Shown here: positions 1-8,247 of the stretch, piece after piece | Position numbering within the stretch: position 1 is the first letter of the stretch | How the letters are laid out: every line of letters starts with the position of its first letter | Assembly: GCA_001873185.1 (NCBI GenBank) | Contig: MNYQ01000213.1 | Span: 1-37,112, forward strand | Length of the DNA stretch: 37,112 nucleotides | Direction of reading: 5' to 3' | DNA from: Ignavibacteria bacterium CG2_30_36_16 | GTDB taxonomy: Bacteria; Bacteroidota; Ignavibacteria; Ignavibacteriales; Ignavibacteriaceae | The notes under the pieces: model-generated | Databases searched by the model: none | What the model saw: only the letters and a program-made list of their open reading frames with translations | Told to the model about the DNA's origin: nothing | Position numbers and translations under genes: made by a program

Positions 1-1407
1 AACTATTGCGCCATTAGCGCCAACACTTAATCCTGTTCTACTATTTCCAAAAAAATATAAACCAAACAGAGAAACATCAACCGGAGTATTTATTTTTTCC
101 CAATTTTCTCCTTTGTTGCTGCTAAGAAATGTAAATCCACTATCACCCGCAGCAATAAACTTAGTCTGTGAAACTGCAACCACTTTGTTTACAGTACCCA
201 TTGCAGAATCAGCCACAACCTTCCAACTTTGCCCGCCGTTGTTTGATCGTAAAATTATTCCTTTACCAACCGCCACTGCCGTTAAATCGTCTGTAAATGC
301 TATTGAATTCAAATTAGCATCCGTACCGGTAAATATTCCCTTCCATCCGCTGCGCATTGCATAAGAAGGATTTTTTCTATAACTGTCGCTGCCGGGACCA
401 ACATCAGTTTTTGTTAGATTATTTTTGCCCCAAAAGTCATCGACAATAAGAAAAACAAAATAGAATAGTGCAGCAAAAATCACAGTAATAAATAGAACAA
501 ATAATCCAAACTTCAACTTGTTTTTTATAGGCGTATCAATTTGTTTCGTCCGGGTTCTTCTAATTTGCTTTCTGTTCTCTTCAATAGTTATTTTTGCAGA
601 GAGAAGATTTAAGTCGGCTGAAAACTCTTCACAGGTATGATATCTTTTAGCGGTTGATTTATTCGTTGCTTTTGAAATGATAGAGTCCAACCCGCCGGGC
701 ATATCTTCACGCTCGGTTGAAAGTTTAGGGGGATTTTTCTTTAAATGAGCTTCGAGTATTTCAAACTCAGTAGGGTAATCAAATGGATTTTTACCTGTTA
801 GCATTTCAAACAAAATGATACCAAGCCCGTAAACATCGCTCTGAATCGTTGGTTCCTGCGCTTTTATTTGTTCCGGACTCATATAAAGGACGGTGCCTAT
901 TTTAACTCCGGTTCTCGTAATCCCCTTTGTTTCATTGAGCGATTTTGAAATTCCGAAATCCATTATTTTAGCAATGCCTTCTTTGCTTATAATAATGTTG
1001 GAAGGTTTTAGGTCGCGATGAATAAATCCTTTATTATGCGCATAAGCCGCGCCGGATAAAACCTGAAGCATTAAATCAATTGCCTGGGCAACTGAGAGCC
1101 TGCCCTGCCTCATTATCATCTTTTCTAAAGTTTCGCCCTCGACGTATTCCATTACAATACCGAGAAGTTTCATTCCTTCGGTAAAACCATAAACCGGAAC
1201 AATATTCGGATGAGTTAATTTTGCCTGGTTCTTTGCCTCACGTTTGAAGCGCTCAATAAATTGGGGATTATTTAGCGCTTGAGCATTTAATAATTTGAGA
1301 GCAACATACCGCTCCAATTTTAAATCAAATGCTTTATAGACGATGCCCATTCCGCCTTCGCCAAGAATGTCAACTATTTTATAATTATCTATCCTTGAAC
1401 CAATCAT
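1..1407 (-). CDS. Transmembrane Ser/Thr protein kinase with Ycf48/BNR-like outer domain (C-terminus beyond window)
   Basis: Eukaryotic-type Ser/Thr kinase, open to the window edge (469 codons visible, no stop). The ATG at 1405-1407 gives MIGSRIDNYKIVDILGEGGM, so the glycine loop is at about residues 16-21 and the catalytic Lys is K38 (VALK). The HRDLKPSN loop has D132, the DFG motif has D150, and GTVLYMSPEQ forms the P+1/APE region. The kinase domain ends near residue 265. One hydrophobic helix follows at about 297-320. The part after it carries repeated W-x-x-I/V and AVG.G.I..S..GG.SW motifs, the pattern of Ycf48/BNR propeller repeats. This suggests a cytoplasmic kinase with an extracytoplasmic sensor propeller. 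The PP2C phosphatase stop codon lies 2 bp upstream, so the two are co-transcribed and probably act as an antagonistic pair. The kinase call is firm; the outer-domain class is likely. Confidence 0.93.
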   Translation of the reverse strand, partial: MIGSRIDNYKIVDILGEGGMGIVYKAFDLKLERYVALKLLNAQALNNPQFIERFKREAKNQAKLTHPNIVPVYGFTEGMKLLGIVMEYVEGETLEKMIMRQGRLSVAQAIDLMLQVLSGAAYAHNKGFIHRDLKPSNIIISKEGIAKIMDFGISKSLNETKGITRTGVKIGTVLYMSPEQIKAQEPTIQSDVYGLGIILFEMLTGKNPFDYPTEFEILEAHLKKNPPKLSTEREDMPGGLDSIISKATNKSTAKRYHTCEEFSADLNLLSAKITIEENRKQIRRTRTKQIDTPIKNKLKFGLFVLFITVIFAALFYFVFLIVDDFWGKNNLTKTDVGPGSDSYRKNPSYAMRSGWKGIFTGTDANLNSIAFTDDLTAVAVGKGIILRSNNGGQSWKVVADSAMGTVNKVVAVSQTKFIAAGDSGFTFLSSNKGENWEKINTPVDVSLFGLYFFGNSRTGLSVGANGAIV

Positions 1408-1409
1408 AA

Positions 1410-2141
1410 CTATTCAACTTTTATTAATATAAAAGTATAATTGTCCGGAGCGCCTCTTTGAGTAACAACCGCTGCAATTTCATTCTCAATAGCTTGAAGA
1501 TTATCCGGGTTACTGCTCAATATCATTTCAATTTCAGCATTGTTCATTACAGTTGTGATGCCATCCGAACAGATAAAAAATAAATTTTCATCTTCCGGTA
1601 AAATTTTCATTTTACTTAAATCAATTTCAACGTTAAGATTATCGCCGAGGGCGCGCATTATAATATTTTTGTTTGGATGATTCTCAGCTTCCTTTAAGGT
1701 TAGATATCCTTCATCAACAAGCCGCTGAACAAGCGAATGATCTTTCGTTAATAGTTTAAGTTTACGGTTTTTTAAGATATAAATTCGGGAGTCGCCAATA
1801 TGCGCCCAGTAGGCAGTATAATCTTTCAGAAATAAAACTTCAACAGTTGTAGCCATTCCGCTTAACAAAGAGTTATTAATTGCACGATCAAAAATAGTTT
1901 TATTGGCATGCATCACTGCCGAGCGGATTTTCTCAATATAATCATGAGTGTCGGATGAGGAGAAAGAAGCTATAATTGATTCTACGGCAGTCTTTGATGC
2001 TATGTCACCTGCTTTGCTTCCGCCAAGTCCATCGCAAACAACCGAAAGAAGTCCTTTATCAATTTCAACAATTCCTGCCGCATCTTCATTATTCAACCTT
2101 TTAAGACCAATATGGTTGAACTGCCTGTAAGTTAATCTCAT
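1410..2141 (-). CDS. PP2C-family Ser/Thr protein phosphatase (Stp/PrpC type)
   Basis: Soluble 243-residue PPM/PP2C phosphatase, the usual size for bacterial Stp1/PrpC enzymes that reverse Ser/Thr kinase phosphorylation. Motifs appear in family order: NNEDA (D20), VVCDGLGG with metal-binding D37 and G38, GDSRIYI, TKDHS, ICSDGI, and the C-terminal DNYT. No signal peptide or membrane segment is present, so it acts in the cytoplasm. It is the first gene of a minus-strand pair and stops 2 bp before the membrane kinase start. This is the common kinase/phosphatase arrangement and makes that kinase its likely partner. The start is the ATG giving MRLTYRQFNHIG; nothing suggests a different one. Strong family call; the substrate is inferred from context. 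Confidence 0.95.
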   Translation of the reverse strand: MRLTYRQFNHIGLKRLNNEDAAGIVEIDKGLLSVVCDGLGGSKAGDIASKTAVESIIASFSSSDTHDYIEKIRSAVMHANKTIFDRAINNSLLSGMATTVEVLFLKDYTAYWAHIGDSRIYILKNRKLKLLTKDHSLVQRLVDEGYLTLKEAENHPNKNIIMRALGDNLNVEIDLSKMKILPEDENLFFICSDGITTVMNNAEIEMILSSNPDNLQAIENEIAAVVTQRGAPDNYTFILIKVE

Positions 2142-2402
2142 AAACGAGTTTCGATATAAAATTTCTGAACGATATAAATTAGAAACCGGAATTTTATACT
2201 ATGAAAATATTATTTCTTAAGTATGTGTTAAAAAATTCTGCGCCAAAATAGTAAATCATTTCCATTAAACAAACTTTGATTAAAAACTCAATAAAGTTGA
2301 ATTTGGATAAATTCAGTTTCACTTCACGTTCTATTTCAACTTTCCACTTTTACTTTCTACTTTCTTCTTGAAGAACTCTCCGCAAAATATTCTATTCGCA
2401 TC

Positions 2403-2694
2403 TGTCCAAAACGATCCGTGCTGTCCAAAATAATTTCATAGGTTGAAATAAATTTAGAATCTTTCCTCAATCCCCATATTTCGTCTCTACCCCGCCAGGT
2501 TGGGGCAGGCGGGACTTGAAGTTATAAAGGGTTTTTCCTTCTATAAATATTTAGTCCTTAACGGAACTATCAATAAAAAACACTTCAGAATAAACGGATT
2601 ATGTCCCGAGAGGGACAAAATATTTGTAGTATCAATACTCGCTCTCTATACTAAAAGTCCCATCGGGACGAAATATTATAATTTGTTTTGGACA
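2403..2694. repeat. MITE-like repeat element with short terminal inverted repeats and internal GTCCC palindromes
   Basis: A stretch of about 292 bp is bounded by TGTCCAAAAC (2403-2412) and its exact inverse GTTTTGGACA (2685-2694). Inside lie a GC-rich hairpin CCCGCC...GGCGGG (2491-2513) and two palindromic boxes of the form GTCCC-N3/4-GGGAC followed by AAAATATT or GAAATATT (about 2601-2620 and 2658-2676). A 67-codon reading frame crosses it (2500-2703), but its residues just read out the repeat boxes. I take this as a dispersed non-coding element, not a gene. Whether it recurs elsewhere in the genome cannot be seen here. Confidence 0.45.
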
Positions 2695-2810
2695 AATATG
2701 TAGTGATCAGAAAAAATACTTCTTGCCATTGGAAAAATAAATTAATACATTTTACCAAACAGCATTTAGAGAATATGGAGATGAGCGGCAAAACGATCAC
2801 ACAGCCCGTT

Positions 2811-2826
2811 TCCGTTAGCTAACGGA
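2811..2826. repeat. Palindrome TCCGTTAGCTAACGGA
   Basis: Perfect 16-bp palindrome directly before the recombinase fragment. The same core recurs at 3024-3039 (one mismatched centre pair) and inside both attC-like sites at 7381-7398 and 8158-8175. Confidence 0.6.
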
Positions 2827-2926
2827 TAACGGATTAAACAAAGTAAGAAACGAAATGAGAGCCGGGCACTACAGTCCGCGCACAGAGGAATCCTATACTA
2901 ATTGGCTAAAGAGGTTTATTCTTTAG
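2819..2926 (+). pseudogene. N-terminal fragment of an integron-type tyrosine recombinase
   Basis: A short open stretch, closed by TAG before 2819 and by TAG at 2924-2926, reads NKVRNEMRAGHYSPRTEESY then TNWLKRFIL. This is the N-terminal SAM-like DNA-binding domain of the integron integrase/phage integrase family; class 1 IntI has [20 protein letters not shown] then AYVNWVRAFI at the same place. HYS-x-RTE, the Tyr and NW line up without gaps. No start codon, core-binding remainder or catalytic R-H-R-Y domain follows, so it is a decayed remnant of about 35 residues. It sits next to a palindrome shared with the attC-like sites 4.5 kb downstream. Recognition rests on the motif match alone, without a database search. 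Confidence 0.65.
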
Positions 2927-3294
2927 AATATAAAAAAGCAATTAACGCTGTTATGGTAAAAAAGAAGATATAAAATGAGAGAAGATATTTTTATAAATAA
3001 GGAAAGAAAAACCGCATTAAATATCCGTTGGCTAACGGATTAGCTATCGGACAAATTGTGATTTCGCATTTATCTCGATTGTTTCGGGACAACATTATTT
3101 TGCCTGCAAATGAGCAGTTAGATTTTACGACTCTCATCTTCCTCTTTTTTTGCACATTTACAGATAAAACACATAAAAGTTATGTTGTTTAACATTTAAC
3201 CGAGGTTATTATGAAAACAGTTCATAGTGCAACTTTCTTATTAATTTTGACTTTGAAAAATTTACTGTAGACTAATATTAATAGGTTGTGAAAA
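2927..3294. other. Gene-free leader of the histidine kinase
   Basis: No supported gene. It contains the near-palindrome TCCGTTGGCTAACGGA (3024-3039) and a 19-codon frame at 3211-3270 beginning MKTVHSATFLLILTLK. That frame could be a decayed signal peptide or chance. No clear promoter of the type seen elsewhere in the window was found. Confidence 0.4.
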
Positions 3295-6200
3295 ATGAAT
3301 ACACCAAATGAAAGCATTCCTAACAGCAAAAAGAAATTTGTATGGTTATACATAATAATTGCGGTTGTTCACATAACAGCTGCATATTTTTATTGCCGGT
3401 ATGAAGAATCGGTTCTAATCAAGCAAAAACAGTATGAGCTTGAATCAATTGCCAAGTTAAAAATAAACCAGATATCAGACTGGTACAAAGATGAAAAGGC
3501 AGATGCGGAGATACTTTCCCATAACACAATCCTAATCAAGGAAATTCAGCAAATGCTTTCGACCAGTGAACCTGCCGCGCTTGAGGAACTGACCGAAGTT
3601 CTTACAAACTTCAAAACAGAACATCATTATGCAGAGATAGTTATAACAACTACCAATGCAGAAATAATCATGTCGACAAATCCAACTCTAAAAAAACTGA
3701 ATAGTAATTTAAGTGAGAGAATAATTGAAACGGCAGACAAAAATAAGCTAACCGAATTAGACTTTTTCAGATCAACCTCATTTGGCGATAAGATATTGTT
3801 AGGTTTTATAACACCTATCCCTGTTGAAGTTAGTAATCATAATTTAGTTATAGCTTTTTTCATTGACCCGGAAGATCATATTTACCCTCTAACCTATCAC
3901 TGGCCTGTACCAAGCGCAACATCCGAAACATTTCTCTTCCGCGTAGATGGTGATAGCATTCTTTATTTGAATGAATTAAGACATCGGAAAGGTACAGCTT
4001 TAGAATTTGTACTTCCCAAAACGCTAAGCGATTTACCGGCTGCAAAAGCCGCAAACGGATACAAGGGAATCTACAGAGGTAAAGATTATAGAAACGTAAA
4101 TGTTGTTTCTTACGTTTCCGAAATTCCGGGAACCAATTGGTACTTGGTTGCTAAAGTAGACGAGGACGAACTTTTTACCGGACTTTTTCCCAAGATAGTA
4201 ATGGTTAGCCTTATTGTATTGCTGTTAATAATTATTACGGGTATTGGTCTTTATTTAGTTTACTCTTACCGGCAGCATAATTTAACTGTAAGCTTATACA
4301 ACAAAGACAAAGAATTATGGAGACAGCAAGAAAAATTTAAGGTAACGATGGACAGCCTCAGTCAAGGTGTCATAACACTTGATGTTAAAGGCAAGGTACA
4401 ATATATGAACAAAATGGCTGAAGATTTAACCGGCTGGGACTTAAGAAGCGTAAGAGGCGGAGACTTACACGAAGTTTACCCAGTAAAAAATGAGCAGACC
4501 GGACTCAGGGAAAATAATATTTTAGAAAAAGTATTTAAGTACGGCGTTGTAAAGGAATTAGCAAATCATACTATACTTATTACAAGAGATGGTAATGAAA
4601 TACCGGTTATGGATACGGGCGCACCGGTATACGATACAAACGGCACTATTATAGGAGTGTCCATCGTATTTCAGGATGAAACCGAAAGACGAATCCAAGA
4701 AAGAAAAATAGAAGCAAGTGAAGTTAGACTCCGCTCTACTTTAGATGATATGATTGAGGGCTGCCAGATAATCAGTTATGATTATAAATACTTGTTTTTG
4801 AATAAAGCCGCGCTTCAAAGCAGCAGACAAACAAGTGAAGATTTGCTCGGTAAAACAATGATGGAATGTTATCCCGGGATTGAGAATACGGAAATATTTA
4901 GCAAGCTGAAAACTTGTATGGAAACAAGGAAAACTGCAAATATCGAGAATGAATTTAGTTACTCGAATGGTGATAAAAGGATTTTTAATTTGCGATTTGA
5001 ACCCGTTCATGAAGGACTTTTTATATTGTCCGAAGATGTTACGGAATTAAAATCAGCACATGATTTTATCATAAAATTTAAAATGGGGATTGAACTCTCC
5101 GGGGATGTGATTTTTTTAACAGATAAAGAGGGAGTGATCACTTATGTGAACCCTACCTTTGAAAAAGTTTTTGGTTATTCAAAAGAGGAAGTTATAGGAA
5201 AAACACCGAGAATATTAAAATCCGGAACACTCACACGAGAATACTACGAAAATTTCTGGAAGGATATACTTTCAAATAAACCGGTAAATCATGAAATAAT
5301 AAATAAGACAAAAGATAACAGGCAGATTTATGTTGAAGCTTCGATTAACCCGATAAACAATGAAGCAGGTGAGATTATTGGATACCTTGCAATTGAGCGT
5401 GATATTACCGAGCGTAAACTAGCCGAAGAAAAACGAGAACAACTCACCGCAATTCTTGACGCCACGCCTGATTTTGTTGCCATAGCTGACAGTAACGGGA
5501 AACCAATTTTTATAAACACCGCGGGTAAAAAAATGCTGGGGTTAGTTTTTTATTATGATGAAAAAAAAATAACTGTTGCAGAATCACACCCGGAATGGGC
5601 AAGAAACATAGTCCTCGAGGAAGGATTTCCGACTGCAGCCAAAGAAGGTATATGGATAGGTGAAACAGCGTTGCTGAGTAGAGACGGGCACGAAACACCT
5701 ATCTCTCAAATAATAATTGCTCATAAATCTGAAAAAGGAGAAGTTAAATATTTTTCAACTATAGGAAGAGATATTACAGAACGAAAACAATATGAAAAGG
5801 AATTAATTGAAAAGACAACTTTATTAGAGTCATTCTTTGATAATACACTTACGTTAATTGCATTGCTTGATAAAGAATTTAATTTTATAAGAGTTAATCA
5901 AGCATTTGCAAATACCGATGAACGTGATGTTGATTTCTTTATAGGCAAAAACCATTTCAATCTTTATCCCTCTGATGCAAAAGAGATTTTTGAAGAAGTT
6001 GTAAGGACTAAAAAAGCTTTTCGAACAATGGAAAGACCATTTACCTATGCAAATAATCCCGAACGGGGTGTTACTTATTGGGATTGGAGCCTTGTGCCAT
6101 TACTTAATGGACAGAGTGAAGTGGAATCGCTGATTTTTACATTGTTGGACGTAACCAAAAGTGTAAAAGCAAAAGAGGAATTAGTTGAAAATGAAAAATT

Positions 6201-7290
6201 CCTCTCAACTTTATTCAATTCGGTTAATGATGCAATTTTTACTGTTACAATGCCAGATAGAACAATTCAAAACATTAATCAAGCTTTAATAGATTTATTC
6301 GGTTTTAATTCCGATGAAATAATCGGCAAACGAACCCAGATTTTATATCCTACAGAAGAAGCATATTTGGAATATGGTAGAATATTATCTGAAGCAAAAA
6401 ATGAGAACAGACCCTTTGTAAGGGCAGAATTAAAACTACTTAGAAAAGACAGAACAGAAATATTTTGTGATGTTCAGACAACCTTCTTAAGCGAGAAAGG
6501 TAAGAGCGATTTAGTGATTTCTGTTCTTAGGGATGTTACAGAAAAAAGAAAAATGATTAGTGAATTAGTTGCAGCTAAAGAAAAAGCTGAGGAGATGAAT
6601 AAAGTAAAAACAATTTTCTTTGCAAATATGAGTCATGAACTGCGCACGCCTTTTGTGGGAATAATGGGTTACGCTGAGCTGCTACACGAAGAATTGGAGA
6701 ATCCCGAACATAAAGAAATGGCAAAGGGAATTTTGAGTACCTCTAATAGGATGATGGATACTTTAACCAAAATTTTAAATTTGTCGAAATTAGAAGTCCA
6801 TGGTGAAGAGATAAACCTCAAAGAGGTTGATATAAACAATTTAATGAATACTGCTTACAACAACTTTCTTCCCGCAGCACAGAAAAAAAATCTTTTGTTT
6901 AAAAAAACGATTGATGAAAGTCTTTCATACTTAATAACAGATGAGGCTGTAATGTTCGATATTTTATCGAATCTACTTAGTAATGCCGTCAATTATACAA
7001 TTGAAGGGGAAATTTCTTTCACGGCAGAGAAAAAACTAATTGAAGGGAAAGAATTTTGTTGTATTAAAGTAAGAGATACGGGTATAGGAATACCCGAAGA
7101 TAAAAAAGATATGGTTTGGCTGGAGTTCCGGCAGGCAAGCGAAGGGACGACCCGTGATTATCAAGGCACAGGTTTAGGACTGACTATTTCAAAAAAGAAC
7201 GCAGAATTGCTCGGCGGTCAAATCTCTTTTGAAAGCGAAGAAGGTAAAGGAACAACGTTTACGTTATTACTGCCGGTAGGGATGCAGTGA
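3295..7290 (+). CDS. Membrane sensor histidine kinase with multiple PAS domains
   Basis: A 1331-residue hybrid-length sensor kinase without a receiver domain. Residues about 16-34 form the first membrane helix, 35-295 an outer sensor region of double-Cache type, and about 300-325 the second helix. A series of PAS domains (about six) follows between about 345 and 1085. Several end in the PAC signature (DETERRIQERK, ERDITERKLAEE, GRDITERKQYEK, RDVTEKRK). The HisKA H-box MSHELRTPF places the phospho-accepting His at 1114. The ATP-binding domain shows N-box LLSNAVNYT, G1 DTGIGIP and G2 GTGLGL near the C-terminus. No response regulator is adjacent, so the output is unknown. It stands alone between two repeat-rich stretches, with only a weak RBS (AGGTTGTG). 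The domain call is very secure; the ligand is not known. Confidence 0.95.
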   Translation: MNTPNESIPNSKKKFVWLYIIIAVVHITAAYFYCRYEESVLIKQKQYELESIAKLKINQISDWYKDEKADAEILSHNTILIKEIQQMLSTSEPAALEELTEVLTNFKTEHHYAEIVITTTNAEIIMSTNPTLKKLNSNLSERIIETADKNKLTELDFFRSTSFGDKILLGFITPIPVEVSNHNLVIAFFIDPEDHIYPLTYHWPVPSATSETFLFRVDGDSILYLNELRHRKGTALEFVLPKTLSDLPAAKAANGYKGIYRGKDYRNVNVVSYVSEIPGTNWYLVAKVDEDELFTGLFPKIVMVSLIVLLLIIITGIGLYLVYSYRQHNLTVSLYNKDKELWRQQEKFKVTMDSLSQGVITLDVKGKVQYMNKMAEDLTGWDLRSVRGGDLHEVYPVKNEQTGLRENNILEKVFKYGVVKELANHTILITRDGNEIPVMDTGAPVYDTNGTIIGVSIVFQDETERRIQERKIEASEVRLRSTLDDMIEGCQIISYDYKYLFLNKAALQSSRQTSEDLLGKTMMECYPGIENTEIFSKLKTCMETRKTANIENEFSYSNGDKRIFNLRFEPVHEGLFILSEDVTELKSAHDFIIKFKMGIELSGDVIFLTDKEGVITYVNPTFEKVFGYSKEEVIGKTPRILKSGTLTREYYENFWKDILSNKPVNHEIINKTKDNRQIYVEASINPINNEAGEIIGYLAIERDITERKLAEEKREQLTAILDATPDFVAIADSNGKPIFINTAGKKMLGLVFYYDEKKITVAESHPEWARNIVLEEGFPTAAKEGIWIGETALLSRDGHETPISQIIIAHKSEKGEVKYFSTIGRDITERKQYEKELIEKTTLLESFFDNTLTLIALLDKEFNFIRVNQAFANTDERDVDFFIGKNHFNLYPSDAKEIFEEVVRTKKAFRTMERPFTYANNPERGVTYWDWSLVPLLNGQSEVESLIFTLLDVTKSVKAKEELVENEKFLSTLFNSVNDAIFTVTMPDRTIQNINQALIDLFGFNSDEIIGKRTQILYPTEEAYLEYGRILSEAKNENRPFVRAELKLLRKDRTEIFCDVQTTFLSEKGKSDLVISVLRDVTEKRKMISELVAAKEKAEEMNKVKTIFFANMSHELRTPFVGIMGYAELLHEELENPEHKEMAKGILSTSNRMMDTLTKILNLSKLEVHGEEINLKEVDINNLMNTAYNNFLPAAQKKNLLFKKTIDESLSYLITDEAVMFDILSNLLSNAVNYTIEGEISFTAEKKLIEGKEFCCIKVRDTGIGIPEDKKDMVWLEFRQASEGTTRDYQGTGLGLTISKKNAELLGGQISFESEEGKGTTFTLLLPVGMQ

Positions 7291-7363
7291 ACAATCCGTC
7301 ACGGTGGGTGCTTAGCTAAAATGGAATTGTAAACATATAAATAATTAATACGGCAGTGTTGCG

Positions 7364-7422
7364 TTTTAACAACTTGTTCCGTCCGTTAGCCAACGGACTG
7401 TCGGGATAACGTGGTGTTAGCC
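7364..7422 (+). repeat. attC-like site 1 (59 bp), start of the mntA-hepT cassette
   Basis: TTTTAACAACTTGT at the left and ACGTGGTGTTAGCC at the right are imperfect inverse complements (TAACA/TGTTA plus inner pairs). They flank a hairpin core GTCCGTT-AGCC-AACGGAC. Layout and length match an integron attC (R''-L''-L'-R'). The right core GTTAGCC (7416-7422) departs at one base from the consensus GTTRRRY. The right 44 bp is repeated at 8156-8198. It is attC-like by structure; no recombination evidence exists. Confidence 0.45.
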
Positions 7423-7503
7423 CTCTATGAAAATTGGATAGTGTTTTTTAATATGTTTCCGATTATCTTTTTAAAGACATTTTAAACAAAATAAAGTGAA
7501 AAC

Positions 7504-7791
7504 ATGAGTAAGGAATTTTTAGATAAGATTGTAAGTTGTTTCAAAAATAAACCTGTAAAGAAGGCGTTTTTATTCGGTTCTGTGGCACGAAACGAAGAAG
7601 ATAATTTGAGTGATGTGGATATCTTAGTTGAATTAGATTACTCACAACCAATTGGTCTTGGTTTTGTAAGAATGAAACTAGAATTAGAAGACTTGTTACA
7701 AAGAAAAGTCGATCTTCTTACAAGTAATAGTATTTCAAAGTATATTAAACCATTTATTGATTCAGAAAAAATATTGATATATGAGAAATAG
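7504..7791 (+). CDS. mntA: MntA-type minimal nucleotidyltransferase antitoxin
   Basis: A 95-residue minimal nucleotidyltransferase (MNT). The catalytic signature GSX10DXD is intact: G25-S26 in FLFGSVARN, D37 and D39 in SDVDIL, and the third metal-binding Asp D70 in KVDLL. In characterised MNT/HEPN pairs the MNT protein adds AMP to a tyrosine of the HEPN toxin and silences it. The gene overlaps the HEPN reading frame downstream by 11 bp, the usual translational coupling of this type VII toxin-antitoxin module. The region between two attC-like sites contains only this pair, as expected for a gene cassette. A weak promoter-like TATCTTTT lies at 7464-7471, but no good -33 element stands in front of it. 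The family call is firm; antitoxin activity is inferred from the pairing. Confidence 0.9.
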   Translation: MSKEFLDKIVSCFKNKPVKKAFLFGSVARNEEDNLSDVDILVELDYSQPIGLGFVRMKLELEDLLQRKVDLLTSNSISKYIKPFIDSEKILIYEK

Positions 7792-8125
7792 TCTGGGCGA
7801 TAAAGCACGTTTACAGCACATTTATGATGCTATTCTCGAAATCGAATTATATGTTCAAGAATCATCTTATGAAGTATTTCAATCTAATACGATGATGCAA
7901 TATGCTTGCGTAAAACAATTAGAAATTATTGGTGAAGCCGCAAATCATCTTACATCACACTTCAAAAAACTCTATTCAGAAATACAATGGCGTGAAATAA
8001 TAGATCTTAGAAATTTATTGATCCACGAGTATTTTGGTATTGATACTAAAATTGTGTGGGATATAATTACGACAGATATTGTTTCATTAAAGCCACAAGT
8101 CAAAGAAATAATAGAACAATTATAA
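7781..8125 (+). CDS. hepT: HepT-like HEPN-domain toxin (RNase)
   Basis: A 114-residue all-helical HEPN protein of the DUF86/HepT family. The RX4HXY motif is intact as RNLLIHEY (R77, H82, Y84). R and H form the RNase active site in characterised members, and the Tyr is the residue AMPylated by MntA. The segment EIIGEAANHL is also typical of the family. It starts at an ATG inside the MNT frame (11-bp overlap) and ends about 30 bp before the second attC-like sequence. Both partners keep all key residues, so the module looks functional. The role in phage defence or stabilisation of the island is inference. Confidence 0.9.
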   Translation: MRNSLGDKARLQHIYDAILEIELYVQESSYEVFQSNTMMQYACVKQLEIIGEAANHLTSHFKKLYSEIQWREIIDLRNLLIHEYFGIDTKIVWDIITTDIVSLKPQVKEIIEQL

Positions 8126-8155
8126 AAAGAGTTACTCCGCCAATCAAGACGGTCG

Positions 8156-8198
8156 CCGTCCGTTAGCTAACGGACTGACGGATAATACGCCGTTAGGC
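8156..8198 (+). repeat. attC-like site 2, right half
   Basis: 43 bp similar to the right part of site 1: same CCGTCCGTTAGC.AACGGACTG start, ending in GTTAGGC (8192-8198), a perfect integron core GTTRRRY. The middle, 8158-8175, is a perfect 18-bp palindrome. The expected inverse core RYYYAAC on the left, towards the HEPN stop, is not recognisable, so the site may be degenerate. Confidence 0.4.
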
Positions 8199-8213
8199 TT
8201 GTTTAAAAATAGA

Positions 8214-8244
8214 TTGACAAATATAACACAATGTGATATATTCG
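8214..8244 (+). promoter_or_regulatory. Promoter of the higB-higA cassette
   Basis: TTGACA (8214-8219), 17 bp, TATATT (8237-8242) is a near-perfect sigma70 promoter. The same bases also read as TTG-N20-TATATTCG, one base from the Bacteroidota form used elsewhere in this window. Initiation would fall at or next to the ATG at 8248, giving a leaderless or nearly leaderless toxin mRNA. Confidence 0.6.
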
Positions 8245-8247
8245 CTT

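Noticed and set aside
113-364. Plus-strand frame at the window start
   Set aside because: Opposite strand of the kinase outer domain, whose reading frame is clear and in register with the kinase motifs.
2500-2703. 67-codon open frame as a gene
   Set aside because: It lies over a repeat with palindromic GTCCC boxes and inverted ends, and its residues simply translate them; no RBS or family.
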